DNA from: Pseudopithomyces maydicus
Lineage: Eukaryota > Ascomycota > Dothideomycetes > Pleosporales > Didymosphaeriaceae
Reading direction: 5' to 3'
Length of the DNA stretch: 64,000 nt
Assembly (NCBI GenBank): GCA_026873275.1
Contig: JANTUC010000012.1
Span: forward strand, 578,001 to 642,000
The notes under the pieces were generated by a model. The model worked only from the letters and a program-made list of their open reading frames with translations, was not told where the DNA came from and made no database searches. Both the position numbers and the translations under genes were made by a program. Of this stretch, positions 30,201 through 41,885 are shown in pieces. Positions within the stretch are counted from its first letter, which is position 1. Every line of letters begins with the position of its first letter.

Positions 30201-31321
30201 CTGGACCTCGATGTGCTTGGGCTTGTCGAGGAAGCGCTCGACGAAGACGGTGCCGTTGCCAAAGGCCGACTTGGCCTCGGAGGTGGCACGCTCAAAGGCA
30301 TCCTTCAGCGAGCCCTGCTCGCGGACGACACGCATACCACGGCCACCGCCGCCGAAGGCAGCCTTGATGATGATGGGGAAGCCATGCTCGTCGGTGAATG
30401 CCTTGACGTCCTCGTAGCGCTCGACGGGGTCGGGGGTGCCGGGCACGACGGGCACGTTGCACTTGATGGCGAGTCTGCGGGCGGAAACCTTGTCACCGAG
30501 GGCATCAATGGTGTCTGGGGACGGGCCAACGAACTATCCAACACGCGTCAGCAATGGTGTTGTTGGGGGCGCCTGCACGGGGAGCAGGTGAGGGCGCGCG
30601 CCCGTGATCGGCGGCGGGCAACGGCAGGGCACGGGCATCATGGCCTGCTGGCTGCCCCGCCTACAAGAAGAGGCGGCCGGCCGCTCTTTGGGGCTGGTCG
30701 GACGCCCCAACAAATAGGCGTGCAGCACGGCGCATTTGCCCCCCTCCGGGCCCTCCCTGCCCCCCGGCGCGCAGCGTCATAGCATAAACAAAGGGCAGAA
30801 AGAAGAAAGACTCACGATAAGGCCCGCCTGCTCGACCTTGCGGGCAAACTCTGCGTTCTCCGACAGGAAGCCGTAGCCCGGGTGGATCATGTTGACCTGG
30901 TGCTCGACGGCAATCTTGACAATCTCGTCGCTGGCCAGGTACGCGCCGACGGGCGTGTACTGGCCGCGCTGGCCGATCTCGTACGCCTCGTCGGCCTTTT
31001 GGCGGTGCATGCTCAGCCGGTCCTCGTGGCTGTAGATGGCCACCGTGTGCAGCGACAGCTCGTGGGCTGTGCGGAAGATGCGGATGGGGATCTCTCCTCG
31101 GTTGGCAACTGGCGCCTGTCAGATCTGCTGGTCTCCATCATCGAGCCCAACCCGCTGTCCGTCTTACCCATAAGCTTCTTGAGCTGCATGATGGAGCTGT
31201 TCGCCCGCAACCGGTGGTGCACCGAGTTGCGATGTGGGTGGTGCTCGCCATGCTCGTCGTCGTACTCGCTCTCGTCGATGGCCGACGCCGCCGCGTTCTT
31301 GTCGACGGCCAGCGTGGTCAT
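27230..31321 (-). CDS. PYC: pyruvate carboxylase, six exons
   Basis: Exons 31321-31168, 31108-30816, 30533-29959, 29907-29693, 29643-27392 and 27334-27230 (1197 aa, the usual fungal size). It carboxylates pyruvate to oxaloacetate with ATP and bicarbonate, feeding the TCA cycle and gluconeogenesis; cytosolic in fungi. The biotin carboxylase domain starts V-A-N-R-G-E-I-P-I-R-I-F and has the ATP grasp G-G-G-G-R-G-M-R and E-I-N-P-R-I-Q-V-E-H-T across the third junction. The carboxyltransferase domain has D-T-T-W-R-D-A-H-Q-S-L-L-A-T-R. The biotin site A-M-K-M is split from E-M-V-I by the last intron (57 bases). An N-terminal 50-residue H/D/E-rich extension precedes the core. Intron 2 is long (282 bases) and GC-rich. 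No frame damage in 3.6 kb of coding sequence. Confidence 0.96.
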
Positions 31322-31530
31322 GTTGGCGACTGTGTGTGGATGTGTGGTGGTGGTGGTGGGTGAGGGAGGGAGGGAGGAGGGGAGGGGGGGAGGGACGAAG
31401 ACGATAAGGGAGGGTTCAATGGATGATTAATGGGCGAGAAGAGAGAGGAGAGAGGGAGGATGAGGAGGAGAAGAGAGAGAGAGAGTCTGGCGGGTGCTCA
31501 ACCGTGGGCGCGATGTGCTATATAGTGGGG
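31322..31530 (-). promoter_or_regulatory. pyrimidine-rich promoter and leader of PYC
   Basis: On the coding strand, sequence before the ATG is almost entirely C/T (ctctctctct, cctccctccctccc) for about 170 bases, typical of strongly expressed fungal genes. A TATA-like CTATATAG lies at about 31513-31520, roughly 195 bases upstream of the ATG. Confidence 0.5.
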
Positions 31531-33372
31531 AGGGCGCGGTATCGGTCCCAGGTCCCAGGGCCCGGCAGCGACGCAACACTGGCTGTCGACGGGTCTGCGG
31601 CGGCGTGTAGGGACTTGGGGAGTGCAATTGGGTCGTTGGCTCCAACACCAAGCCCGTTCAATACTGGTGACGGCGCCCTCGTCGACGCTGCGGGCCAGCA
31701 AAAGCAACAGAGGGTCAAGCGCGGGCCAGCTGCGGGCTAGCAGGCCAGAGCTCCCCCTGCGGGCTCTGCGGGCCCTGCCTGACTGGCAGCGCTGCCCCTC
31801 CATCACGTCTCGATAACGCCGCGCCCCGCGTCCCCCGTGCGTCGCAGAATAACCACCGAACGCCTTGCTAAAACTTATTGCACACCCCAAGCGAAACGCC
31901 CCCACGCTGCCTCGGCCTCTCAAACGTCCACAGCCGCCTGGCCCGCAGTTTTCGACTGACTGACTGACTGACTGACTGACTGCATGTCCGCTCACCGCCG
32001 CCGCCCCCCGCCGCCGCCCTCCATCCCCCCAACCCCCCCAGACACTGCCTGCGCTTTTCCGCGAGACACATGTCTGATGCACATACGTATGCCTCACCCG
32101 TCTAGCTCGGCACCGCGGAGCAGCGGACGTGCGCTTTGCTTCGGCTGTCCTCTGTCTTTCCAGATAGCCGAGAGACGGCCAGCCATCATCCCATGGCATG
32201 ACCTCTTGGGGCTTTCTTCTCCATTACACACCCTTCGGAGAAATCATGGCGGCCGGTCTTCTCCCGGACTCACCACGCCCTGCATGCATGCATCCATCCC
32301 TTAGGGTTCGGATGGGATGGCTGCTCGGCCGGCGAAACCTCTGCGTAGTCTGGGCACTGCTCCAGGGCCCACCACATGACCTCTGCAAAAACGTCAAGTA
32401 GTCGCCCGCACTCCCTCTTGTGTCGTCCGTGTGGATCCCCTCACCCCCGACGGCCGCATCCAGACACACACGCACTGCAATCTTTGACCGCGATAAAGCA
32501 GCCAAGCTCTGCGTGTCCGCTCAACACTACCGCATCCTACCTACCTACCTACCTGCCTACGTACTCACCATGCCTCCTCCTCCGCTCCGCCCGAAACGCA
32601 CCCGCCCATCAATCAATCATGCACTGAAACGCCCAGCCCTCGCCTCGATATCTTTCCCATTGATAGTACCCTCTGCGTGCAACGGATCTTCGTCTTCGCC
32701 CGTCCCTGCTCGACGTACCTGAGGCTCCTCAGCACTACCAAGTATGCCGAGCCTGGCTTGGCGGAGATCATCTGCAGGTGGCTTGCACAGCTTAAAACAC
32801 CATCCCCACAATTCGCTATCGGGAAACACCAAGCCCAGCACCAGAGACAGTACCAAGCCAACCTGACTGACTCAACTCTTTTTCCCGCGCGGGCTACACA
32901 AGCTTTGGCAGTCGTCATCTACCTGAAGCACCGTCCGACGTGGCTGCACAGAGTTGGTGGCCAAGAGGGGACGCCTAGAATGGGCAATACGACGGTGACT
33001 GCGACACAGCACTCGACCTACATGGTATTACGCTACCTGCTTCACTACCAGATTACCGCGCATGCGCCAAGCCGACGAACTGGTCCCCACACTGCACAGC
33101 ACGATTCGTAACCCCCGAACATCAAGTCAGTGGCACAGACCATTAATTGAACTGTAGAATACAATCGTCCCCATTACTAGCCTCGACGCACATCGTGCAG
33201 GTGTGCTCCGAAGCTTGAACAACCTTAACGCCAATGTAGAGTACATCGCTCCCAATCCTATGCACCGCACCAAGCCAGTCCTTGTTTTGCATCCTCGTCG
33301 CCGACCATCAAACTATGTAGATGAAGAAGCCATGTCAAATATTATCGCAAGTCCTCCCACGAAGAAATCCGC
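31531..33372. other. intergenic, PYC upstream to clathrin 3' end
   Basis: No supported gene. Includes (GACT)6 at about 31957-31981, a CCGCCGCC tract at about 31990-32020 and a (CTAC)n/CTGC tract at about 32540-32560. Some open frames of 80-144 codons on both strands have no domain and skewed composition. GC-rich throughout. Confidence 0.5.
31957..31981. repeat. (GACT)n microsatellite
   Basis: Six tandem GACT units. Confidence 0.9.
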
Positions 33373-36300
33373 TTAAAATCCTCGGTATCCTGTAGCCTGC
33401 GGCGCAATGCCGTTGGGCTGCTGGTAGGGGCCGGGCGAAGGAGCAGATCCGACCGGGCCCTGCGTGAGCATGAGGCGGGATCCGAGAATGGGCGTGTCCT
33501 CCTCCTTCTTTTGCTGAGACGCCTCGCGTGCCTTGCGCTCCTCGTTGTCCTTCTTGAGCAGCTCGATCGTTGCTGCTTGCTGGGCGAGGAAGTTGATCAT
33601 GTACGGCTATATAAATGTTAGCGTGATCATAGACAAATTCGAAAGAATACATACCATGGTGAAGTCGTTGAGGTTGTTGCGCCATGAAATCTCGAGAATG
33701 ACATCGGGGCGGATGAGGTCGTAGCACGCGTAGAGCATGCCCACGTAGCACTCGCGGCTGCCAATGTCGACAAAGTAGCGCAGCAGGTCCTCCACCACGT
33801 CCGTCTTTCCAGACAGGGCAGCAGTCTCGATGGCATCCTTGAACAGCTTGTCCTGCTTGGAGAGAGCAATCGACTTCTCCCACCGCTTGTTCTTGCGGTA
33901 GATGTTGGCTGCAATCTGGCGGAAGAAGACTAGGTCGTGTCGCTCAAGGCGCTGTGCAAGGTCCATGGCGTCGTAGTTGTCGTAGTTGTTGACCGAATCG
34001 CGCAACGTCTTGTAGTCCTCCTCCTCGATCAACAAGTCATTCAGAGCGTTGTTAACTTCGCGCTTGTTCTGGGACTGGACGCTAAGCAAGAAAGGCTTGA
34101 CCAGAGGGATGTTATCCGACTTGAGGAACATGCGAACCACGCGGTTGACATCAATACGAGCAGTGAGCGCCTGCAGGAGGTCGGTGATAAGAGTTGGCTG
34201 CTCCTCGAGGTAGAAACCAAGTGCGCGGTAGTAAATCTCGATGTTGGAAGCCTTGGTAATTGTGTCCTTGAAAGACTGGTGCTCCCAGGCGTCGGCAGAA
34301 CGCTCCATCATGGCGAGGGCACTGTAAAAAATTAGCCTTTCATTCTATTTTTTAAATGTGAGAAACTTAACGCGTTATCCCATTCGTCGTAATGGACATA
34401 GAGGAAGATGAGTTCAGGCCACAGGTGAGCCTCTTCGGTAGCGCGGATCATTTTGGGGATGTTGATGCGGGACCAAAATAGGCGGAGGTGCTCCATGACA
34501 CGCTCAGAGTGGTACTTTGTGAGCGCGATACCAAGCTCAGTGAACCTAGGCTCTTGTTAGCAAGATTAAAATTACTGTTGTATTGGGGATCAACTCACAT
34601 CCCCATGTGTGCGCGCTCCAGACCGAGACCAGCCTCCAAAAGCGCAATGAGCTCATCAAAATAACCGTTGCGCTCGTATTGCTTGACAAGATCAGTCAAC
34701 TCCTCAGCATGCACGACAAGGTTCAGACCGCAGATCTGAGCAAGACGGAACTCCTTCTTGGCCACGCAGGCTTCGTTGACCTGTCGCCAAACCTTGATGC
34801 TGTTCGCCTTGCGGGCGCACTCGACGGCAGCCTGGTAATCCTCAAGGTGGACGAGAGTGGTAGCAAGCTTGGCCCAGTTGGAGATGCTGGTGTAGAAGAT
34901 CTTTGCAGCCTCGTGGTAGCCCTCCTCGTATGCCTTGTCGCCAGAGGCTTCAACGTCAGCAACATTTGTAGCGCGGAGGAAGTCCTCAAGCTCGGGAAGC
35001 TGGTTGGTACGGGCATAGCAGAAAGCGAGCGCCGTGTCGATGGGAACCTCGCGGACAGTCTTGCGTGCCATTCTCAGGAACTTGATGAGATCCTCGTCCT
35101 TGCCAGCATGAGTACCAATCTCGATGACTTCCAAGAAGTTGGTTGCATCACCCGCGCGGATGTAAGAATCGATGGAATCAGTGACGCGTAGTCCATCGAG
35201 TTGAGCCTTGGCCACCCGGCTCCAAACCTCGGGGAGGTCTACGCGCTCCGCGTACTCTTGCGCACGATCAATGCTGACAATGTAGTCGATGAGAACGTTC
35301 ACAGCTTCGACGTGTTGCTCGTGCTTCTTATAGATTTCGAACGCCTCCTCGTACATGCCCACCTCGATACACTGCTGAGCAATGTCCTCAGGGGTGTAGT
35401 GCTCAAGCTGGTGAATGTAGCCCATCATACGACCGCGGTCAGACTTGGCAGCTGTGAGCATGAGCAGATTCTGAAGGGAGGGGTTGTCAGAGAATGTCGA
35501 CGGCTCCAAGATGATCTTCTCAAGCAGGTCGATAAGTTCAGCAGGCATGTCGCCGGTGATGAATGCCTTGACAGCGACGGATACCTTCTCAGGGTCCTGT
35601 GCCTCGGGAACGGCAGTGGAGGTGACCTGGTCGACCAAAGAACGACGGTGCATGTTGTTGGGGCTGAGCACATAGTCCCAGACCTCGGAATCAGCACGCT
35701 CAAGGAGATAACGAGCCTGTGCCTTGAACATGGAGTTCTCGTTGGTGACGTTGATCAACTCGAGATCATTCTGGCCCTTGCTGTAGGCGATGAATGCCAG
35801 GTTGGGGTCACGCTTCTCGCAGTATTTACCGACAACCAGAGTGTCGTACTGGTCATTCTCCTGCAAGAACTTCTCGGGATTGTTGTTGCTGTCGATGTAG
35901 ATCTTGGCGAGGGCATTGTATACGGCTTGCTGCTGGTTACCCTCAGCAAGAGTGTGCTCAAGGAAGGGCAGAAGAAGCTTGAGTCGGTTGCGGGACTCAA
36001 CCTCGGCGACGAGTTCGTCGATGGGAATAGACGAAGGAGTCACTGATGCGAGCAGGCCCTTGATGATGCTCTCGTCGCAGTCGACGTCGAGCAGTCCACC
36101 AATGACAGCGGGTGTTCGGGCTGGGTTGACGCGCTGTACGTATACCTCGATCGACTTGAACTGCTGCTTCTTGTACAGGTAGAGGACCAAATCGTGAATG
36201 AAGTTGAATCGGTCGCAGACGATGATGAGAGGTAGCTGCTCGGTAAGATTGGCCTCCTTGAGGAAGTTCTTGACCTTCTCGGCATTGAAATGGTTGTTCT

Positions 36301-38806
36301 CACGGCAAATGCGTTCGACTTCGTTCAGCTGACCCATCGTAGTGGCAGCCTCGATGTACTTGAAAACCACATCGGGGTCCTCGCTGACGTTGACAATAGA
36401 GCCCAAGAAGAAGTATAGACCCTCGGCAGTGCGGTGCTTCTCGAAAAGATCGATGATCCTGGTAGCACCAAGAAGATCGCAGTACTTTTGAGCGATACGG
36501 ATCACGGCCTGGAGGTTTTGGCGGATGTTCACGGTGAGCATGTGGTCAAGGCTTTCGAGTGAGAGCTCAACGGTCAGCTGGCCAAAGTAGTTGATCAACC
36601 ATTCTTCCGGGATCTTGTCGGTGTGCACAATCATACGCTTGATGGCGGCAGTATCGTCAGTGTGCTCCAGAGCACGGGTAAGGAGACCGGCATTCTCGCA
36701 GAGGGTGGCAACGCGGGCCCTATCGTAGTGAGAGAACATTTCGTTTCCAAGGATCGCATCGGCAACCTGGGGGGCGTTGAGCAAGTTCATCTCAAGAAGC
36801 TTCGTCTGCAGGTGGCCCTCCTCGGGCAAGTTGTTTGATAGGACATCGAGCAGGAATGCGGTTGCTTGTTGAATCATACCCTGAGACTGGAATATGTCGA
36901 CAGCGCGGTCGACACTGATGAGAGGTCCACCTTCATGCTTGGCCAGACTGGAGGCGAATTCAGTACCCTTGTCGGGATTCACGCGCACAATGTGTTGCAG
37001 CAGAACGTTGTAATCCGGGTTGTAGCCGACAGACTGGCAATATTGAAGAATCAGGTCGAAGTGGCCCAACTCTGCCAAGGCAGCCACAGTCTTTTGGGGG
37101 ACGTTGGCCTCCTTGTAAATCGCAAGAGCAAGGTTCAAATCATGCGGCTTGGCCAGATCTCCAAGTTCCTCAGAGCAGTGCAGCTTTCCCTCCTTTTGCC
37201 ACTTCTCGATCAAGTGCTTTCGGCCTTGCTGGAAGACAGGTCGTGCCAGCTCGAGCGTCTCGTCCTTGTTCAGGCCACCCTTGTCAAGCAACTGGCCAAA
37301 GTACTGCAGGAGTACCGTGATTTGACCAGGCTGTGCGGGGATCTGTCGTAACCGGTTGATTGTCTGGGGGGTACGGAGGAAACCACGCGGCGAGTTGGCA
37401 GCTACCTTGGCAGCTTCGGTGTATTCTCCCTGGTTCATAAGCCCCTCGAATCGTTGCTGGTACAGGTTGTCGGCACCGGGAAGCCCGCCCTTGGATGCAA
37501 GCTTGTAAGCAATCTCCGCGCACGCTGGGTTCTCCATGATGTAGGGAATCAGGGCATCTTCCCGGATTGTGGTGTGGAGAACTTGACCACGCTTGTTGAT
37601 CACTACAACACCCTTGCCGTCGTCGTCCCGTGCAGTTGTGAAGACTGTCTCTTCCGATATCCGGTTGAGGAAAAGCGCCGTGCCCGTCTCGAGATCGTGC
37701 AGGTGGATGAAACCGAACTTTGTCACCACGACCAAGATGCCGTACTTGTGCGCGATGTGGATTCCGAGGGGGAAGTCGCCGTTGCCCTCAGCAGGCCAGT
37801 GGATCGGGATCAAGCGCTTCGGGAAGGCTGGGTTCGCGGCATTGTGGTCGACTTCGACAATGTTGATCTTGGCCTCTCCGGTGGTCGATTTAACAGCGAA
37901 GGCAAACAGCTTCGTGTCTGAGCTCGCGCCATCCAGACGGAGCGTGCCAAATGTCGCAGCATGGCCCTCGAGAGGCTGGCTGACGTTGCGTGCCTTGGAG
38001 AACAGCTGCATGTTACCGCGGATACCTCCAGACGGGTGAGAGGCAATTCCAACCAAACACGACCAGCTCTCGTCGTCGTTGGTGACGTAGTTGATGATTT
38101 GGTTGCCCTGCTCGTGGTCAGTCCAATTCTCCAATTTGTATACAAGTGTCATACCTCCAGTTGCTCCTGGCGATCAAAGATCTTTCGCGGCGAAGGTGGG
38201 TTGCTACCATCCAGGACGTCCCAGTGGTAGACCGCCTTTGTGCTGACAAGGGCCAATGTGGTCTGGCTGACCCACCGCCAGAACTGGATGTCCTCGTGGT
38301 GAGTATATGTCTGCAAACGCTGCTTGGTCTCCAAGTTGAAGAGCTGGAGCGTCTTCCCTTGCGCCTTGAGGGCAATGATGGGCTCGGTCAAGTGCATGAT
38401 GGCGCTGTCTGCGCGGATTGGCCGCCGAATGACATTGTTCGTGTTCTTGAGGTCAATGATGACCGTCTCGGCGGGTGTGTTGGCTTCATTGTTCTGTTGG
38501 CGGACACAGACGTACTTGTCCGACTCGAGTGTCTGTAGCGCATTAGCTCCGAGGCTCAATAGCGCCTACATTCCGCACTCAATACGTACACAGTTCTGCC
38601 ATGATATTGACGCCGGCTGTATCCATCGTTAGCTTGTTCGACTGCATGTGGCGCGTTCGGTGCCTAGCTTGGGCGGGCGGACGTACGAGAATGTTCAGAT
38701 TTGTGAGCTATCACAATCAATCGTTAGCACATTTCCTACTGTACAGTTACGGATGCGGACTTACCAGCGTCGGCTGGGTGACGTGCAGCGGGATGGGTCG
38801 GGACAT
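33373..38806 (-). CDS. CHC1: clathrin heavy chain, eight exons
   Basis: Exons 38806-38765, 38707-38687, 38616-38590, 38532-38155, 38107-34599, 34545-34372, 34321-33655 and 33606-33373; 1683 aa, the normal size. It forms the triskelion legs of clathrin coats for endocytosis and trans-Golgi/endosome traffic. The start M-S-R-P-I-P-L-H-V-T-Q-P-T-L-L-T-N-L, then P-A-S-I-S and T-L-E-S-D-K-Y-V-C-V-R, is the clathrin N-terminal propeller. Long alpha-solenoid repeats follow, and the trimerisation end includes Y-Y-R-A-L-G-F-Y-L-E-E-Q-P and D-F-T-M-P-Y-M-I-N-F-L. The three first exons are tiny (42, 21 and 27 bases), all phase 0, which short-read or automatic models may miss. The C-terminal ~60 residues are Q/P/G-rich. 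No frame damage in 5 kb. Confidence 0.96.
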
Positions 38807-40009
38807 GTTTGCGCCAGAACAGCTCTAAGCTCACTCAGGGTGAGAGAGCAGACGGCCAACGGGGGGTATCTCAGGAGAAAGGCACAATTAGACCCAGAAA
38901 CAGGACGCCAGATGCGCGCAATAGGAAATGAGAGAGTGTGGGGATCGGGCGGAAGGCGGTCGTGGAGATGTGTTTTCGAGGTTAAGGAGCTCGCCCACGA
39001 CGACACTGTGGACCAGGTGTCCGTGGAGTCCGTCTAAGCCGGAAGGAGCGTTTGGCCTTGGCGCGCTGACAGCCAACGGTGGGCACCACCTCCGCCCTGC
39101 GCCGCACGTTCACATGGTTTTCTTCTCTTACTAGGGCTGCTCTATTGGCATTGTTTTTGATGGCATTGCGACTTTGGATGGTTGCTGACATCTGTTCAGT
39201 TTGTAATATGTAGATATGATTGAGAGGGCGATGAGGTCATGGAAGCCTTGCCATTGGGTACCACTGCTTTAGAATATACGGGTGCTGCAAGCTCAGGACC
39301 GCTTTGGGAATTGCGTGTTCCAGACATGAGCTCTCTCATCTCAGTCTCACCAATATATGCGAGCCTGCTGTAGAGTTGTAGGAAGATGGTCATGCGTCGA
39401 ATACGCCCAGAATGACGAATCACATGATTGTATTTCCCTCCATGTCTATACAAAGAATGCCTTCAAACGTGTTTTAATTTGAAGGGTATGCAAAATAGCA
39501 GTACAGCAGTGAGCTGGGATCGTTCTCTTGACCATAATAGTCACCACGGCTTATTTCTAGTGTAGCAGACCATTGCAAAGAGCCAGATAGTAGAGGCGAC
39601 GGGCCTGGCGAGATATGTTTTATCAACACAGCCTGCTGCGGAAAGATACTGTCAAAGACATATGACTATGCATCGACACTCATCAAATATCTTATAACAC
39701 GACCTGTATTTTATTCGTACTGAGATCGGCATATACATGGCAGGACTAACGTGTTGCACTTTGACTACACAACCTTGGAAAATGCACGGGCGCGTGCATG
39801 TAAAAATAGTTTACATAATCGCCTGATCGGGCAGCACAGACAATTTGTGACGAGGGGCTAGTGTAGGTGCCCGAACGGACTCAGTGCTGTAATTTCATTC
39901 CCCCTCCCAAGTGTACACGCCGCCAAAATACGTGCGCAACCTCGACCACACACCGAAGAATATTTCTGCAGAAGTCATAGAACTTGCCTCCAGTAAATCT
40001 ACTGCAACT
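38807..40009. other. divergent intergenic region CHC1 / eIF3j
   Basis: About 1.2 kb between divergent genes. No gene or strong repeat. AT content rises in the middle (39450-39900). A C-rich leader (ccccctcccaag) lies about 110 bases before the eIF3j ATG. Confidence 0.5.
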
Positions 40010-41032
40010 ATGCCTCCTAGCAAGTGGGGTACGTCATCCTCACGCCCTTGTCCGGCTGCTTTGGGCCACGAGTGCGCACATTTTAGAGAAACCGACTAAC
40101 AGACACTTTGTAGATGATGAGGAAGAGGGTAGCACCCCTCCTTCTTCCCCTCCTGTAACTGCCCACCGCCGCGGCAAGTTCGACGACGAGGAAGACGACG
40201 ACGATGTACGCCCCGTACCCCGCGCCCCACCAGCGGACCCATGCTGATCCTATAACAGGTGCTAGAATCTTGGGATGCCGCCGAGGACTCTGAAGTCGAG
40301 CGCGAGAAGGCGAAGAAGGCTGAGGAGGCCAAGGCGAAAGCAGAGGCCGAAGCAAAGGCGAACCACAAGTCCAAGGCACAGCGCATCAAGGAGCGACAGG
40401 AGGAGAACATGCGCCGAAGGATGGCCGAGGAGGAGGAAGATTCCGATGAGGAAGAGGATGAGGCCACCCGTCGCGCCCGGTTACGGAAGAGCGAGCAGGA
40501 TGCCGACCTTGCGCACGCCGAGGACCTCTTCGGTGGCGCAGGGCTCAGCGTCGGCACTAAGCAGCGCACTGCTGGCAATAAGACTGTCACTCTGGCTGAC
40601 GATAGCGATCCCAACAACGTCATCGACCTCAGCTCGCTGAAGATCTTCAACCCGCAGACCAAGGACCAGTTCACCAAGCTACGAGAGACACTGGTGCCCC
40701 TCATCGGAGGCAACGTCAAGAAGGCACAGTACACGCTTTTCCTCCAAGAGTTCACCAAGCAGATCGCAAAGGATCTTCCCAGCGACCAGATCAAAAAGAT
40801 CGCCAGTGGTCTGACCACCCTGAGCAACGAGAAGATGAAGGAGGAGAAGGCTGCTGAGAAGGGTGGCAAGAAGAGCAAGGCTGCGAAGACCAAGGTCAGC
40901 CTGGTTGCGACTCGGGATGTCGGCAACAGGGCTGACACAAACGCGTACGAGGACGACTTTGGAGAGTGAGTTTTTTTCGTTGCTACTTTAAATCTTCCAT
41001 GCTGACATTTTCACAGCGACGACTTCATGTGA
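40010..41032 (+). CDS. HCR1: eukaryotic translation initiation factor 3 subunit J (Hcr1)
   Basis: Exons 40010-40028, 40114-40205, 40259-40965 and 41017-41032 (277 aa). eIF3j binds the 40S decoding site and helps eIF3 loading, start selection and ribosome recycling. The first exon is 19 bases and the last 16 bases, leaving M-P-P-S-K-W at one end and D-D-F-M at the other; both are family hallmarks, which supports the splicing. Acidic N-terminus (D-D-E-E-D-D-D-D), V-L-E-S-W-D, then a long K/E/A coiled coil, then the conserved F-N-P-Q-T-K-D-Q-F. The phases all agree. An upstream leader lies in the C-rich tract. Confidence 0.93.
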
Positions 41033-41815
41033 GAGGTTTCCACCCTTCAGCTTCTCCATACACCGCACTCGTCCTCCCGAGTTTCGCTAGACACGCAACC
41101 ACCACGCCGCTGCACCCGCCCGCATGTGGCCGTGCACATACCACGACGATCCACGAGTGTAGACGACCGGCGGGTTCAGACGGGTTGGCGCTATGGAATC
41201 TTGTGTTATTGATCCCCCGGCATAGCTTTTGCTTAGTCTGTTTTCATCCACGTCTTTGCAGTAGGGAGCGGCATAGCGGCATATGATGGATGGCTCAAAG
41301 GCCACGGATAGACGTCGATAATGATGTGTATGAGCACAGTTCCTTGATAAAATGCATGATCGGTACAGTAGAAATTGTGTGTGACTTGTGTGATGTGGCG
41401 CATGACCAGCTATGTGTAGTGCATCGGGCTGTGTTGTGTCTACTTTATCTTCAGGTGGATTATTATATCAGCTGAGTTGAATAGATACGTAAAGTGTTTT
41501 CGCGCACTGGGAAGGTCACTTTACTGGCGCTGGACATGGTGATTTAAGCACCACATTCATACACACCACGTAGTCACATACGTCCAGATGCTTCAAACCG
41601 CGTTCATCGCATCTGTAGAAAATTGAACTAAATGTATTCAATCACAAAAAGTCATATGCCATTCTGTGAATTCGATATTAACTCGATATCCATTTCAATA
41701 ATGAACATCCATACACCCAGAACTTGACAAGACGAGCCAAAAAGACAAGCATAAAAGTCTCAGATAGTCATGCCTCGAAAATGGCAAAAAGAAATATGAT
41801 ATCAAACTGGTAGAT
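41033..41815. other. intergenic
   Basis: 3' flank of eIF3j. No gene seen. Confidence 0.5.
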
Positions 41816-41885
41816 GCTACGAAGGGGAGTCGAACCCCTGCCAATCGCTTGGAAGGCGATTATCCTACCGCTGGACCATCGAAGC
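41816..41885 (-). tRNA. tRNA-Gly(UCC)
   Basis: A 70-base cloverleaf on the minus strand. Anticodon stem ATCGC/GCGAT closes the loop CTTCCAA (anticodon TCC). T-stem AGGGG/CCCCT encloses TTCGACT. D-stem GTCC/GGAT. The acceptor stem pairs six of seven positions; position 4-67 is a T-T mismatch. No intron. CCA is not encoded. Confidence 0.93.

Noticed and set aside
32677..33111. 144-codon frame upstream of the clathrin 3' end
   Set aside because: No conserved motif or gene context; likely chance.
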